Below, piece by piece: positions 1-6,814 of a DNA stretch of 64,000 nt. The stretch covers positions 310,001-374,000 of the forward strand of contig NZ_FOQH01000008.1 of the NCBI RefSeq assembly GCF_900113695.1, read 5' to 3'. The notes under the pieces were generated by a model. That model ran no database searches, was not told the DNA's origin, and saw nothing but the letters and a program-made list of their open reading frames with translations. The number at the start of each line of letters is the position of its first letter. Position 1 is the stretch's first letter. The DNA is from Albimonas pacifica. Its GTDB lineage: Bacteria > Pseudomonadota > Alphaproteobacteria > Rhodobacterales > Rhodobacteraceae. A program made the translations under genes and the position numbers.

Positions 1-424
1 CGAGCGGCGAGGCGGCGCCCGGCATCTCGGCCCCATGGGCGTGGCCGTGAAAGACCGCGAAGGCCGCGACCACCAGCGCCGCCGCCCAGAGCGGCGGGCG
101 GATCGCCAGCGCCACCGCGAGGCCCAGCGCCAGGGCGGAGGCGGCGATTCCCGTCTCGATCCCCGGCAACGGAACCCCGGCCACTCCCAGCGCGCCGCCC
201 AGCGCCATCACCAGCGGGAAGGCCACCGGCAGCACCCAGATCGCCGGCGCCCCCAGCACCGCCCCCCAGAGCCCCACCGCCACCATCGCCGCCACGTGGT
301 CGGGCCCCATCAGCGGATGCAGGACGCCGCTCGCGAAACCGCCGGCGACGCCGGCCCCGTCATGGGCGAGCGCGGCGGGCGGCAGGAGCAGGAGCGCGGC
401 GGCGAGCAGGGCGAAACGAGGCAT
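1..424 (-). CDS. hupE: HupE/UreJ family membrane protein (partial, runs off left edge)
   Basis: Reading leftward from an ATG at 424, an uninterrupted frame continues through the window edge, so about 141 N-terminal residues are visible and the C-terminus is missing. It begins with a signal-like segment (PRFALLAAALLLLPPAALAH) followed by the motif HPLMGPDH, the HPxxGxDH hallmark of HupE/UreJ proteins, and then alternating hydrophobic helices. A late visible segment carries the His-rich FHGHAHGAEMPG stretch, also typical. Family members are linked to nickel or cobalt import for hydrogenase or urease. No hydrogenase or urease gene is visible here, so the metal and partner are unknown. The assignment rests on the two His motifs and the helix pattern. 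Confidence 0.85.
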   Translation of the reverse strand, partial: MPRFALLAAALLLLPPAALAHDGAGVAGGFASGVLHPLMGPDHVAAMVAVGLWGAVLGAPAIWVLPVAFPLVMALGGALGVAGVPLPGIETGIAASALALGLAVALAIRPPLWAAALVVAAFAVFHGHAHGAEMPGAASPL

Positions 425-919
425 GGCGGATCCGGGGAGGCGGTTGAAAACCGGGCCAGAGTGCCCCCGCCCGCCGCCCCTGTCCATCGCCGCCGCGCCC
501 GCGCCGGGGCGGCGCCCGTCTCGCGGTCGATCCGCCGATGGCCGGCGCGCCGGCCGCGCGGCGGGAGGGACGAGCGTCGCGCGCCGGGGTCTTCGGATCG
601 GACACGGGCTGCGCCCGCGGCCGGCGTCGGGAGCGCCGCGTCGGGCGAAGCGCGCGGGGCCCGCGTGCGCCCGCGGCGCGGGGCGGGCGGCGCGCCCGGG
701 GCGTGGACCGCCCCCCGGCGCCCCCTCGCCCTGCGCCGCGGGCGCGCCCTCGCGTCGCGCGCGACCGCCGACGCGGCGCCCTGCGGGCCGGGGGAAGTCG
801 GGTCGGGGGAAGCCGGGCCGGTGGAAGCCGGGTCAGGTGAAGCCAGGCCGGGTGAAGCCGGGTCGGGGCGGGCGCGACGGGAGCTGCGGACGGGCGCGGG
901 GCGCAGGCGGGCGGGCGCC
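425..919. other. Intergenic region without a gene I can support
   Basis: About 495 bases lie between the hupE start and the TetR gene stop. The frames that stay open here read as Arg/Pro/Ala-rich low-complexity protein and look like by-products of base composition. The only structured element is the 15-bp tandem repeat listed separately. The hupE promoter should lie here, but no convincing -35/-10 pair was seen. Confidence 0.6.
795..869. repeat. Five tandem copies of a 15-bp unit
   Basis: Five head-to-tail 15-bp units start at 795, 810, 825, 840 and 855, with approximate consensus AAGCCGGGTCGGGTG. Units differ at two to four positions. The array lies just downstream of the TetR gene stop, in noncoding DNA. 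No function is apparent. Confidence 0.8.
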
Positions 920-1582
920 CTAGTCGTCGCGGGGAATCACGCCGAGGCCGCGCAGGTAGACCATCGCGCCGGTCTCCAGCAGGTCCTCGGGCGAGATCGA
1001 GGCGCGCTGTCCCGCGCTCTCGCGCGAGAACAGCTCCACCACCCCGTGGGACAGCGCCCAGATGTGGTAGCTCATCATCTGCACCGGCGGCCGCTTCTCG
1101 GGCGGCAGGCGCATCACCAGCGCCTCGGAGGCCGCCCGCATCACCCCCATCGCCCGGTCGGAGGCCGCGCGCAGCGCCGGGTCGGCCGAGACCGCCACGC
1201 CGCTCTCGAACATGGCGATGTACATGCCCGGCTCGCGGCGGGCGAAGTGCAGGTAGGCGCGGCTCATCTTCTCGAAGGCCGAGATCGGCGAGGGGCTGCC
1301 CTTGTTCCAGGCCCGCTCCAGCAGGTCGGCGAAGAGCTCGAACCCGCGCCGCGCCATCTCGGCGATCAGGTCCTCGCGGCCCTTGAAGTGGCGGTAGGGG
1401 GCGGCGTTGGAGACGCCGGCCTCGCGCGCCACCTCGGCCATGGTGAAGCCCTGCGGCCCGCGCGAGGCGATCAGGGGCAGGGCCGCCTCGACCAGCGCCT
1501 CGCGCAGGTTGCCGTGATGGTAGCCGCGCCGGGCGCGGCCGCCGTCCTCGTCCCCGCCGCTGGCGCCCTTCGCATCGTCCAT
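920..1582 (-). CDS. TetR/AcrR family transcriptional regulator
   Basis: This 220-residue protein has an N-terminal TetR DNA-binding domain at about residues 20-80. The segment YHHGNLREALVEAAL is followed by a helix-turn-helix with GFTMAEVAREAGVSNAAPYRHF. YHHGNLR is typical of the TetR subgroup with a WHG-type C-terminal domain. The C-terminal two thirds (residues 90-215) should be the ligand-binding and dimerisation domain; no ligand can be read from it. The gene stands alone. The neighbouring hupE also lies on the minus strand, 495 bp downstream, so a shared transcript is unlikely. The first ATG was taken as the start because it precedes an acidic, disordered tail of about 18 residues. Confidence 0.9.
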   Translation of the reverse strand: MDDAKGASGGDEDGGRARRGYHHGNLREALVEAALPLIASRGPQGFTMAEVAREAGVSNAAPYRHFKGREDLIAEMARRGFELFADLLERAWNKGSPSPISAFEKMSRAYLHFARREPGMYIAMFESGVAVSADPALRAASDRAMGVMRAASEALVMRLPPEKRPPVQMMSYHIWALSHGVVELFSRESAGQRASISPEDLLETGAMVYLRGLGVIPRDD

Positions 1583-1757
1583 GCGCCCCTCTTACCCGGC
1601 CCCCGCCCGGGCGCCAATCCACGCCCGCCCGCGCGCCGTCGTCCGCCGTCTCCGCCGGGCGCGGAGCAACCCCGCGTTAACCCGGCGCGCCTACCGTCCC
1701 GCGCGCGAAACGGGCCTCGGCCCGCGAGGGAGCCTGCGACAGGGGAGGCGCTGCGCC

Positions 1758-2366
1758 ATGGGCGGCTGGGAGCTTCGGGTGACGGAGGAGGCGCGCGGCC
1801 TGGCGCGCCTGCTGCCGGTGGTGCTGAGCGTGGACCTCAAGGCGGGAACGGCGGAGTTCAGCCGCCAGGCCGCGACCCTGCTGGCGCGCCTGCGTCACAT
1901 GTATTTCCTCGAGACGGGGGCGCTCGGCTTCCTGCGCGTGGCCGCCTCCGGCCGGCCGGCGCCCGACGAGGACCGACGCCGCCTGCGCGCCGACCACGGC
2001 GGCTTCGACGCCGCGGTCGAGCGCGCGGCCGAGGCGCTGCGCGTCGCCGCCCGCCGCCACGACGTGCCCATCGGGATGGAGGCGCTGGCGCTGCTCGAGG
2101 ACATGGTCGAGGACCGCACCTGCATCCGCGAATCGATCCACGGGATGCTGAGCTCCTACGGCGGCGCCCAGCTCGACGCCGAGGGCCGGCGCAGCGACGC
2201 GGCCTTCATCCTCGAGCGGCTGGAGGCGCTGGCCCCCCGCTTCTCGGAGGCCGAGGAGCGCCTGCGCATCCACGCCGCCGACCGCGGCCACCCCCCGCCG
2301 GAGGCGATCGGCGAGGACGAGGACCCGCTTGCGGCCGAGGCGGAGGCGCCCGGCGAGACGGCCTGA
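1758..2366 (+). CDS. Hypothetical helical protein, 202 aa
   Basis: I do not recognise this family. The frame is open further upstream, but the ATG at 1758 is preceded by AGGGGAGG ending 9 bases before it, so this start was chosen. The product is soluble, predicted mostly alpha-helical, and ends in an acidic Ala/Glu-rich tail. It has no signal peptide, membrane segment or evident catalytic motif; the middle contains short Cys/His-poor amphipathic stretches such as MEALALLEDMVEDRTCIRES. Codon use is strongly G/C at third positions, which supports real coding. It is flanked by a TetR gene on the opposite strand and an OmpA lipoprotein downstream, so context gives no role. Confidence 0.65.
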   Translation: MGGWELRVTEEARGLARLLPVVLSVDLKAGTAEFSRQAATLLARLRHMYFLETGALGFLRVAASGRPAPDEDRRRLRADHGGFDAAVERAAEALRVAARRHDVPIGMEALALLEDMVEDRTCIRESIHGMLSSYGGAQLDAEGRRSDAAFILERLEALAPRFSEAEERLRIHAADRGHPPPEAIGEDEDPLAAEAEAPGETA

Positions 2367-2603
2367 CCGCTCCGCGCCGCCGCGCGCGTCGGTCCCGGTC
2401 CTGCGGCGAGCGGCGGCGGGGGGCGCGGCGCGGGGGCCCGGGAAGCGGCGAGTCGCGGGTCGGCGGCGGTTTCGGAAACCGGCGCCGGCCTGCGAAAGTC
2501 ATCGCGCGGCCTTTCGTGCGCCTCATTCTTCGACAGGGTGTGCCCTCGAACCGCTTCCGGCGCACGGAAGCGGAGGTGACCTGACGACGAGGAGACCGAC
2601 GAG

Positions 2604-3293
2604 ATGTCCGCGATCCCTTCCGCCCGCCCCGCCGACGCCCGCCTGACCCGCCGCCTGCGCGCGCCCGTGATGGCCGCCTGCGCCGCCGCGCTGCTTTCGG
2701 CCTGCGCCAACGGGCAGGGTCCCTCCAGCAACCAGGCGGCCGGCGCCGGCGTCGGCGCGGTGCTGGGCGCGGCCTCGGGCCTGCTGGTCGGCGGCGACGA
2801 CCGCCGCAACGCGCTCGTCGGCGCGGGCATCGGCCTGCTGGCCGGCGCCGCGGTGGGCACCTACCTCGACCAGCAGGAGCAGGACCTGCGCCAGGACCTC
2901 TCGGGCACCGGCGCCGAGGTCACCCGCGTCGACGACGCGCTGCTGGTCACCCTGCCGGGCGGCGTCACCTTCGACACCGACTCGACGGTGGTGAAGTCCG
3001 AGTTCCGCCGGCCGCTGAACCGCGTCGCGCGCACGCTGAAGAAGTATCCCTCGTCCTACGTGGACGTGATCGGGCACACCGACTCGACCGGCGACGCCTC
3101 CTACAACCAGCAGCTCTCCAACCGCCGCGCCCGCTCGGTGGCCTCCGAGCTGATCGAGCGCGGCGTGAAGCGCCAGCGCATCGAGGCCTACGGCCGCGGC
3201 GAGGAGCAGCCCGTCGCCTCCAACGAGACCGCCCAGGGCCGCGCCGCCAACCGTCGGGTGGAGATCCTGATCGTGCCGGCCACGCAGTCGTGA
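2604..3293 (+). CDS. OmpA-family outer-membrane lipoprotein with glycine zipper
   Basis: This 229-residue protein starts with a basic segment, a hydrophobic stretch and a lipobox LLSAC, giving a lipidated Cys near residue 34. Residues about 45-90 form a glycine-zipper region (AAGAGVGAVLGAASGLLVGG, later GAGIGLLAGAAVGTYLD). Residues about 110-225 are an OmpA-like peptidoglycan-binding domain with VTFDTDSTVVKSEF, VIGHTDSTGDASYN and LSNRRARSVASELIERGV. The architecture matches YiaD-type lipoproteins, which tether the outer membrane to peptidoglycan. The gene is monocistronic as far as can be seen, with a GC-rich hairpin about 90 bp after the stop. Confidence 0.93.
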   Translation: MSAIPSARPADARLTRRLRAPVMAACAAALLSACANGQGPSSNQAAGAGVGAVLGAASGLLVGGDDRRNALVGAGIGLLAGAAVGTYLDQQEQDLRQDLSGTGAEVTRVDDALLVTLPGGVTFDTDSTVVKSEFRRPLNRVARTLKKYPSSYVDVIGHTDSTGDASYNQQLSNRRARSVASELIERGVKRQRIEAYGRGEEQPVASNETAQGRAANRRVEILIVPATQS

Positions 3294-3619
3294 TCCTCCT
3301 CCGGCGCGCGGGCGATCCGCGCGCCGGAGCCCCTGCGCGCTCCGTCCCCGTCCATCACACCCCGGGCGGCGGATCGTCGGGACGCGCCCCTCGCGACCGC
3401 GGGGGGCGCGTTCGCGTCTCGGGCGGGCGGGCATCGGCCCGAGGAGCTCGGGCCGGGGGAGCCTGGGGCAGGGTCGCCCATGGCCTCTGCGCGTCGGACC
3501 GCGCCGTCTGTGGCGGCTTCGCTCGCGGGCGAGCCGGGCGGGCGGTTTCCGGACGGGCTTGCGCCCTCGTCTGCATGGGCTAGGTGTGGGGCTCCGCGCC
3601 CCTCGACCGGAGCCCGACA
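3294..3619. other. Intergenic region with a hairpin, no supported gene
   Basis: Between the OmpA-family gene and the start of the CPBP unit there is GC-rich sequence with no convincing coding frame. The inverted repeat 3382-3390/3403-3411 is listed as a possible terminator. The remainder would hold the promoter of the CPBP gene; none can be assigned. Confidence 0.5.
3382..3411 (+). terminator. GC-rich hairpin after the OmpA-family gene
   Basis: ACGCGCCCC (3382-3390) pairs with GGGGCGCGT (3403-3411) around a 12-base loop. There is no T-run beyond two T residues, so this is either a weak intrinsic terminator or simply an mRNA 3' end stabiliser. Confidence 0.4.
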
Positions 3620-3700
3620 ATGCGCCCTGACGCCTCGCGATCCCGCGCCGACGCGCGCCTGCGCCTCGCCGCGCCGCCGGCCGCCGGGGCCGGGCGATGA
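3620..3700 (+). CDS. Possible 26-aa upstream ORF coupled to the CPBP gene
   Basis: An ATG at 3620, with a GGAG-type ribosome binding site at about 3609, opens a 26-codon frame rich in Arg and Ala. Its TGA overlaps the CPBP start in an ATGA arrangement. This would allow translational coupling. The peptide has no recognisable homology and could be chance; the ATGA overlap and the ribosome binding site are the only support. Confidence 0.3.
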   Translation: MRPDASRSRADARLRLAAPPAAGAGR

Positions 3701-4419
3701 GCGGCCTGCGCCCGGCCGCGGGCCTCGCCGCGGACCGTCCCCCCGCGGACCTGCCCGAGGCGGCGCCGCTGGCGCGCCTGCCCTCCCGCCTGCGGCTGGG
3801 GGTGGAGTTCGCGGTCCTGTTCGTGGGCCTGCCGCTGGGGCTCGCCTTCGGCCTGCCGCCCTCGATCATGTGGACGCTGCTCGCCTGCAGTTTCGCGCTG
3901 GGGCTGGTCCTGCTGGCGCTCACCCCGGGCTTCCGCTTCGCCGAGTTCCTGGAGGGCAGGCCCTCGCCCGGGTGGTGGACCGCGCCGGCCTTCGCGCTCG
4001 GGGCCGGGGCCGCGATCTATGCGCTGACCCTGGCGCTGCTGCCGCAGGCGCTGTTCTGGATGCCGATCGCCATGCCCGACCTGTGGCTGACGATCCTGCT
4101 GTTCTACCCGATCCTCTCGGCCCTGCCGCAGGAGGCGGTGTTCCGGGTGCTGTTCTTCCGCCGCTACGGGGCGCTGTTTCCCTCGAAGGCCGCGGCGGTC
4201 TCGACCAACGCGCTGGTCTTCGCGCTGGCGCACCTGTTCCTGTGGAACTGGGTGGCCCTGCTGCTGACCGCGGCGGGGGGCGCGATCTTCTCGCTCGCCT
4301 ACCTGCACCGGGGGGGGCGCAACTTCTGGTTCCCGGTGCTGCTGCACGCCATCGCGGGCTGGCTGATCTTCACCATCGGGCTGGGCCGGTTCTTCTACCA
4401 CGGGGCGGTCCCCACATGA
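3697..4419 (+). CDS. CPBP family intramembrane metalloprotease
   Basis: This 240-residue multi-pass protein has about six to seven hydrophobic segments and the CPBP (CAAX protease and bacteriocin-processing) motifs. These are LPQEAVFRVLFFRRYG at about residues 143-158, ALAHLFLWN near residues 176-184, and a C-terminal LLHAIAGW. In these proteases the Glu, Arg and His residues sit in the membrane and hydrolyse peptide bonds. Here the first of the usual paired Glu residues is Gln (Q145, E146). I recall the QE form from alphaproteobacterial members, but catalysis should not be taken for granted. The stop overlaps the start of the next gene (ATGA), so the two are probably co-translated. Confidence 0.85.
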   Translation: MSGLRPAAGLAADRPPADLPEAAPLARLPSRLRLGVEFAVLFVGLPLGLAFGLPPSIMWTLLACSFALGLVLLALTPGFRFAEFLEGRPSPGWWTAPAFALGAGAAIYALTLALLPQALFWMPIAMPDLWLTILLFYPILSALPQEAVFRVLFFRRYGALFPSKAAAVSTNALVFALAHLFLWNWVALLLTAAGGAIFSLAYLHRGGRNFWFPVLLHAIAGWLIFTIGLGRFFYHGAVPT

Positions 4420-4739
4420 CGCGTCGCCCCGGGAACTCCGACGCCCCGCCCGAGGACGCCCTCGTCTCCGCCGCCGAGACGGGCGGGGAGGACCCCGAGG
4501 CGCTGTCGCGGTTCCTCGACGGCGACCGGTTCGAGTTCCGCCTCTCCGGCGGGCGCGGCTTCATCCTGGATTTCGAGAAGGGGCGCGACGTGATCAGCCT
4601 CGAGGGGCTAGGCCTGACGCCCTGGGACCTGCTGCCCTCGATCCGCGGCCGCGACCTGGTGCTGAGCTTCGAGGGCGGCGAGGTGGTCCTGCGCGGCGCC
4701 GCCGGCGTGCATCTCGACCAGTGGGATTTCAGGTACTGA
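4416..4739 (+). CDS. Small protein resembling an RTX/type I secretion C-terminal tail
   Basis: The ATG overlaps the CPBP stop codon and gives a 107-residue acidic protein. Its second half (GDRFEFRLSGGRGFILDFEKGRD, then SLEGLGLTPWDLLPSIRGRD and VLSFEGGEVVLRG) resembles the region after the calcium-binding repeats in RTX proteins and serralysins, which is needed for recognition by type I secretion systems. The Asp/Gly nonapeptide repeats themselves are missing, and there is no catalytic domain. It might be an isolated exported domain, a remnant of a larger RTX protein, or a cytoplasmic protein of the same fold. Tight coupling to the protease suggests a functional link, which is inference. Confidence 0.65.
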   Translation: MTRRPGNSDAPPEDALVSAAETGGEDPEALSRFLDGDRFEFRLSGGRGFILDFEKGRDVISLEGLGLTPWDLLPSIRGRDLVLSFEGGEVVLRGAAGVHLDQWDFRY

Positions 4740-4821
4740 GCGGGGGGGCGCGCGGCGTGGCGCGTCGAGCATGGCGCATTGAAATGCGCCCTACGGGGAG
4801 GCGACGGACGCAGCGGGCATG

Positions 4822-4847
4822 AAAAAAGGGGGCCTCGCGGCCCCCTT
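4822..4847 (-). terminator. Rho-independent terminator of leuA
   Basis: On the minus strand GGGGGCC-GCGA-GGCCCCC is followed directly by six T residues. It lies 25 bases after the leuA stop and fits an intrinsic terminator well. Confidence 0.9.
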
Positions 4848-4871
4848 CGGCGTCCTGCGATCCGTCGGCGC

Positions 4872-6449
4872 TCAGCCGGCCTTCGCCTCCTGGGGGGCGA
4901 CCGACTTCTCGCGGCGCACCTGCAGGCGGTTCAGGGCGTGGACGTAGGCGCGGGTCGCCGACAGGATCGTGTCGGTGTCCGAGGCGCGGCCGGTGGCGAT
5001 GCGCCCGTCCTCCTCCAGCCGGACCGAGCAGGTGGCCTGCGCGTCGGTCCCTTCCGTCACCGCGTGGATCTGGAACAGCTGCAGCTTCGCCTCGTGCGGC
5101 ACGATCGTGCGGATCGCCTTGAAGCAGCAGTCGACGGGGCCGTCGCCGGTCTCGGTCGCGGACTTCTCGACGCCGTCCACGATCAGGGTCAGCTCGGCCT
5201 TCGGCGAGCGGGTGGTGCCGCAGGTCACCGCCAGCTCCTTGACCTCGAAGCGCTGGGGGGCGCCGTCGGCGCCGGTCTCGGCCATCAGCGCCAGGATGTC
5301 TTCGTCGTAGACTTCCTTCTTGGTGTCGGCCAGCGCCTTGAAGCGCACGAACACGTCGTTGAGCTGGTTGTCGCCCACCGTGTGCCCCAGGTCCTTCAGC
5401 TTGGCGCGGAAGGCGGCGCGGCCGGAGTGCTTGCCCATCACCAGGTTGGACTCGGTCAGGCCCACCATCTCGGGACGCATGATCTCGTAGGTGGTGGTGT
5501 CCTTCAGCATCCCGTCCTGGTGGATGCCGCTCTCGTGGGCGAAGGCGTTCTTGCCGACCACGGCCTTGTTGTACTGCACCGGGAAGCCGGTGATCTGGCT
5601 GACCAGACGGCTGGCCTGCATGATCCGGGTGGTGTCGACGCCGTTGGTCCAGGGCAGGATGTCGTGGCGCACGCGCATCGCCATCACGATCTCCTCGAGC
5701 GCCGCGTTGCCCGCCCGCTCGCCCAGGCCGTTGATCGTGCACTCCACCTGGCGCGCGCCGGCGGAGACGGCGGCCAGGCTGTTGGCGACCGCCATGCCCA
5801 GGTCGTTGTGGCAATGGGTCGAGAAGATCACGTCCTCGATGCCCGTCACCCGCTCGCGCAGCAGGCGGATCAGGGCGGCGCTCTCCTCCGGGGCGGTGTA
5901 GCCGACGGTGTCGGGGATGTTGATCACGCGCGCGCCGGCGTCGACCGCGGTCTGCACCGCCTTGACCAGGAAGTCGTGCTCGGAGCGGGTGGCGTCCTCG
6001 GGCGACCACTGCACCTCGTCCACGAACTTGCGGGCGTGGGTGACGGCGAAGTGGATCTTCTCCAGCACCGCCTCGGGCTCCAGCTGCAGCTTGCGCGCCA
6101 TGTGGATCGGGGAGGTGGCGATGAAGGTGTGGATGCGGTTCTTGTGCGCCTTCTCGACGGCCTTGGCGGCGCGCTCGATGTCGGCGGCGCCGGTGCGGGC
6201 CAGGCCGCAGACCGTGGCGTTGCGGACCACGCCGGAGATCGCCGAGACGGCCTCGAAATCGCCCTCGGAGGCGATCGGGAAGCCGGCCTCGATGATGTCG
6301 ACGCCCATCTCGTCGAGCAGGCGGGCGACCGACAGCTTCTCGTCCAGGGTCATGGTCGCGCCGGGCGACTGCTCGCCGTCGCGCAGGGTGGTGTCGAAGA
6401 TCTGCACGCGGTCGGCGGCGGGGCCGGAAACGGAGGCGGGGGCGGTCAT
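4872..6449 (-). CDS. leuA: 2-isopropylmalate synthase
   Basis: This 525-residue enzyme catalyses the first committed step of leucine biosynthesis, condensing acetyl-CoA with 2-oxoisovalerate. The N-terminal TIM-barrel begins with FDTTLRDGEQSPGATM and carries the metal-binding THCHNDLGMAVANSLAA and the GERAGNAALEE motif. The C-terminal LeuA regulatory domain (about residues 365-505) is complete, consistent with leucine feedback inhibition. Length matches the long bacterial form. The ATG at 6449 has an AAGGA ribosome binding site about 8 bases upstream. A leucine-rich leader ORF with a strong hairpin lies upstream and a terminator follows the stop, so the gene forms a single transcription unit. 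Confidence 0.97.
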   Translation of the reverse strand: MTAPASVSGPAADRVQIFDTTLRDGEQSPGATMTLDEKLSVARLLDEMGVDIIEAGFPIASEGDFEAVSAISGVVRNATVCGLARTGAADIERAAKAVEKAHKNRIHTFIATSPIHMARKLQLEPEAVLEKIHFAVTHARKFVDEVQWSPEDATRSEHDFLVKAVQTAVDAGARVINIPDTVGYTAPEESAALIRLLRERVTGIEDVIFSTHCHNDLGMAVANSLAAVSAGARQVECTINGLGERAGNAALEEIVMAMRVRHDILPWTNGVDTTRIMQASRLVSQITGFPVQYNKAVVGKNAFAHESGIHQDGMLKDTTTYEIMRPEMVGLTESNLVMGKHSGRAAFRAKLKDLGHTVGDNQLNDVFVRFKALADTKKEVYDEDILALMAETGADGAPQRFEVKELAVTCGTTRSPKAELTLIVDGVEKSATETGDGPVDCCFKAIRTIVPHEAKLQLFQIHAVTEGTDAQATCSVRLEEDGRIATGRASDTDTILSATRAYVHALNRLQVRREKSVAPQEAKAG

Positions 6450-6543
6450 GTCAGCGATCCTTTTGCGCTTGTGCCTTGGGCGGAGCGGCCGGGGTCAGGA
6501 TCGGCCGGGGCTCCGGAGGGTCTGCGCGGCGCATGGCGAACGT

Positions 6544-6584
6544 CCCCTGAGCGCGCGCGCCGCAGATCCCGGCACGCTCAGGGG
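6544..6584 (-). promoter_or_regulatory. Leader hairpin between leuL and leuA (attenuator candidate)
   Basis: CGCTCAGGGG at 6575-6584 and CCCCTGAGCG at 6544-6553 form a perfect 10-bp stem separated by 21 bases. The TGA stop of the leucine-rich leader peptide sits inside the stem arm transcribed first, so a ribosome at the last Leu codons or at the stop would decide whether the stem forms. A second pairing (TCTGCG with CGCAGA further towards leuA) could compete. No T-run follows the 10-bp stem, so the exact mechanism is open. Confidence 0.65.
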
Positions 6585-6688
6585 CGCGTAAGGAGAAGGA
6601 GGGCGAGGCCGCCGAGGACGCGCGCCGAGGCGCCGGGCGCGAAGGGCGCTCGGGCGAAGTCGGGGGCGATATGGGCGTCGCGGACCAT
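6578..6688 (-). CDS. leuL: leuA leader peptide, leucine-rich, 36 aa
   Basis: An ATG at 6688 opens a 36-codon frame that ends in VLGGLALLLLTRP. Six of the last 12 residues are Leu, including four in a row, immediately before the stop. These Leu codons are CTC or CTT rather than the CTG that dominates neighbouring genes. The stop codon lies within a perfect inverted repeat, and leuA starts 128 bases further on. This is the classical layout of a ribosome-mediated attenuator that senses leucyl-tRNA charging. The peptide has no other expected function. The start codon is the least certain part; the Leu run and hairpin are read directly. Confidence 0.75.
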   Translation of the reverse strand: MVRDAHIAPDFARAPFAPGASARVLGGLALLLLTRP

Positions 6689-6814
6689 GGCCGGGCTTAT
6701 ACACGCGTCTTCCCGGCGAAGAAAAGCGCGAATCGCGGGCGGCGCGTTGAGGCTCTGGAAAGGATATCGCGGGATTGTCCGCCGACCTGAGATCTGGAGC
6801 CGCCGGAGCCCGAC

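Noticed and set aside
35-2584. 849-codon plus-strand frame across hupE, the TetR gene and the hypothetical gene
   Set aside because: It runs antisense to two genes with clear families and is low-complexity Arg/Pro/Ala.
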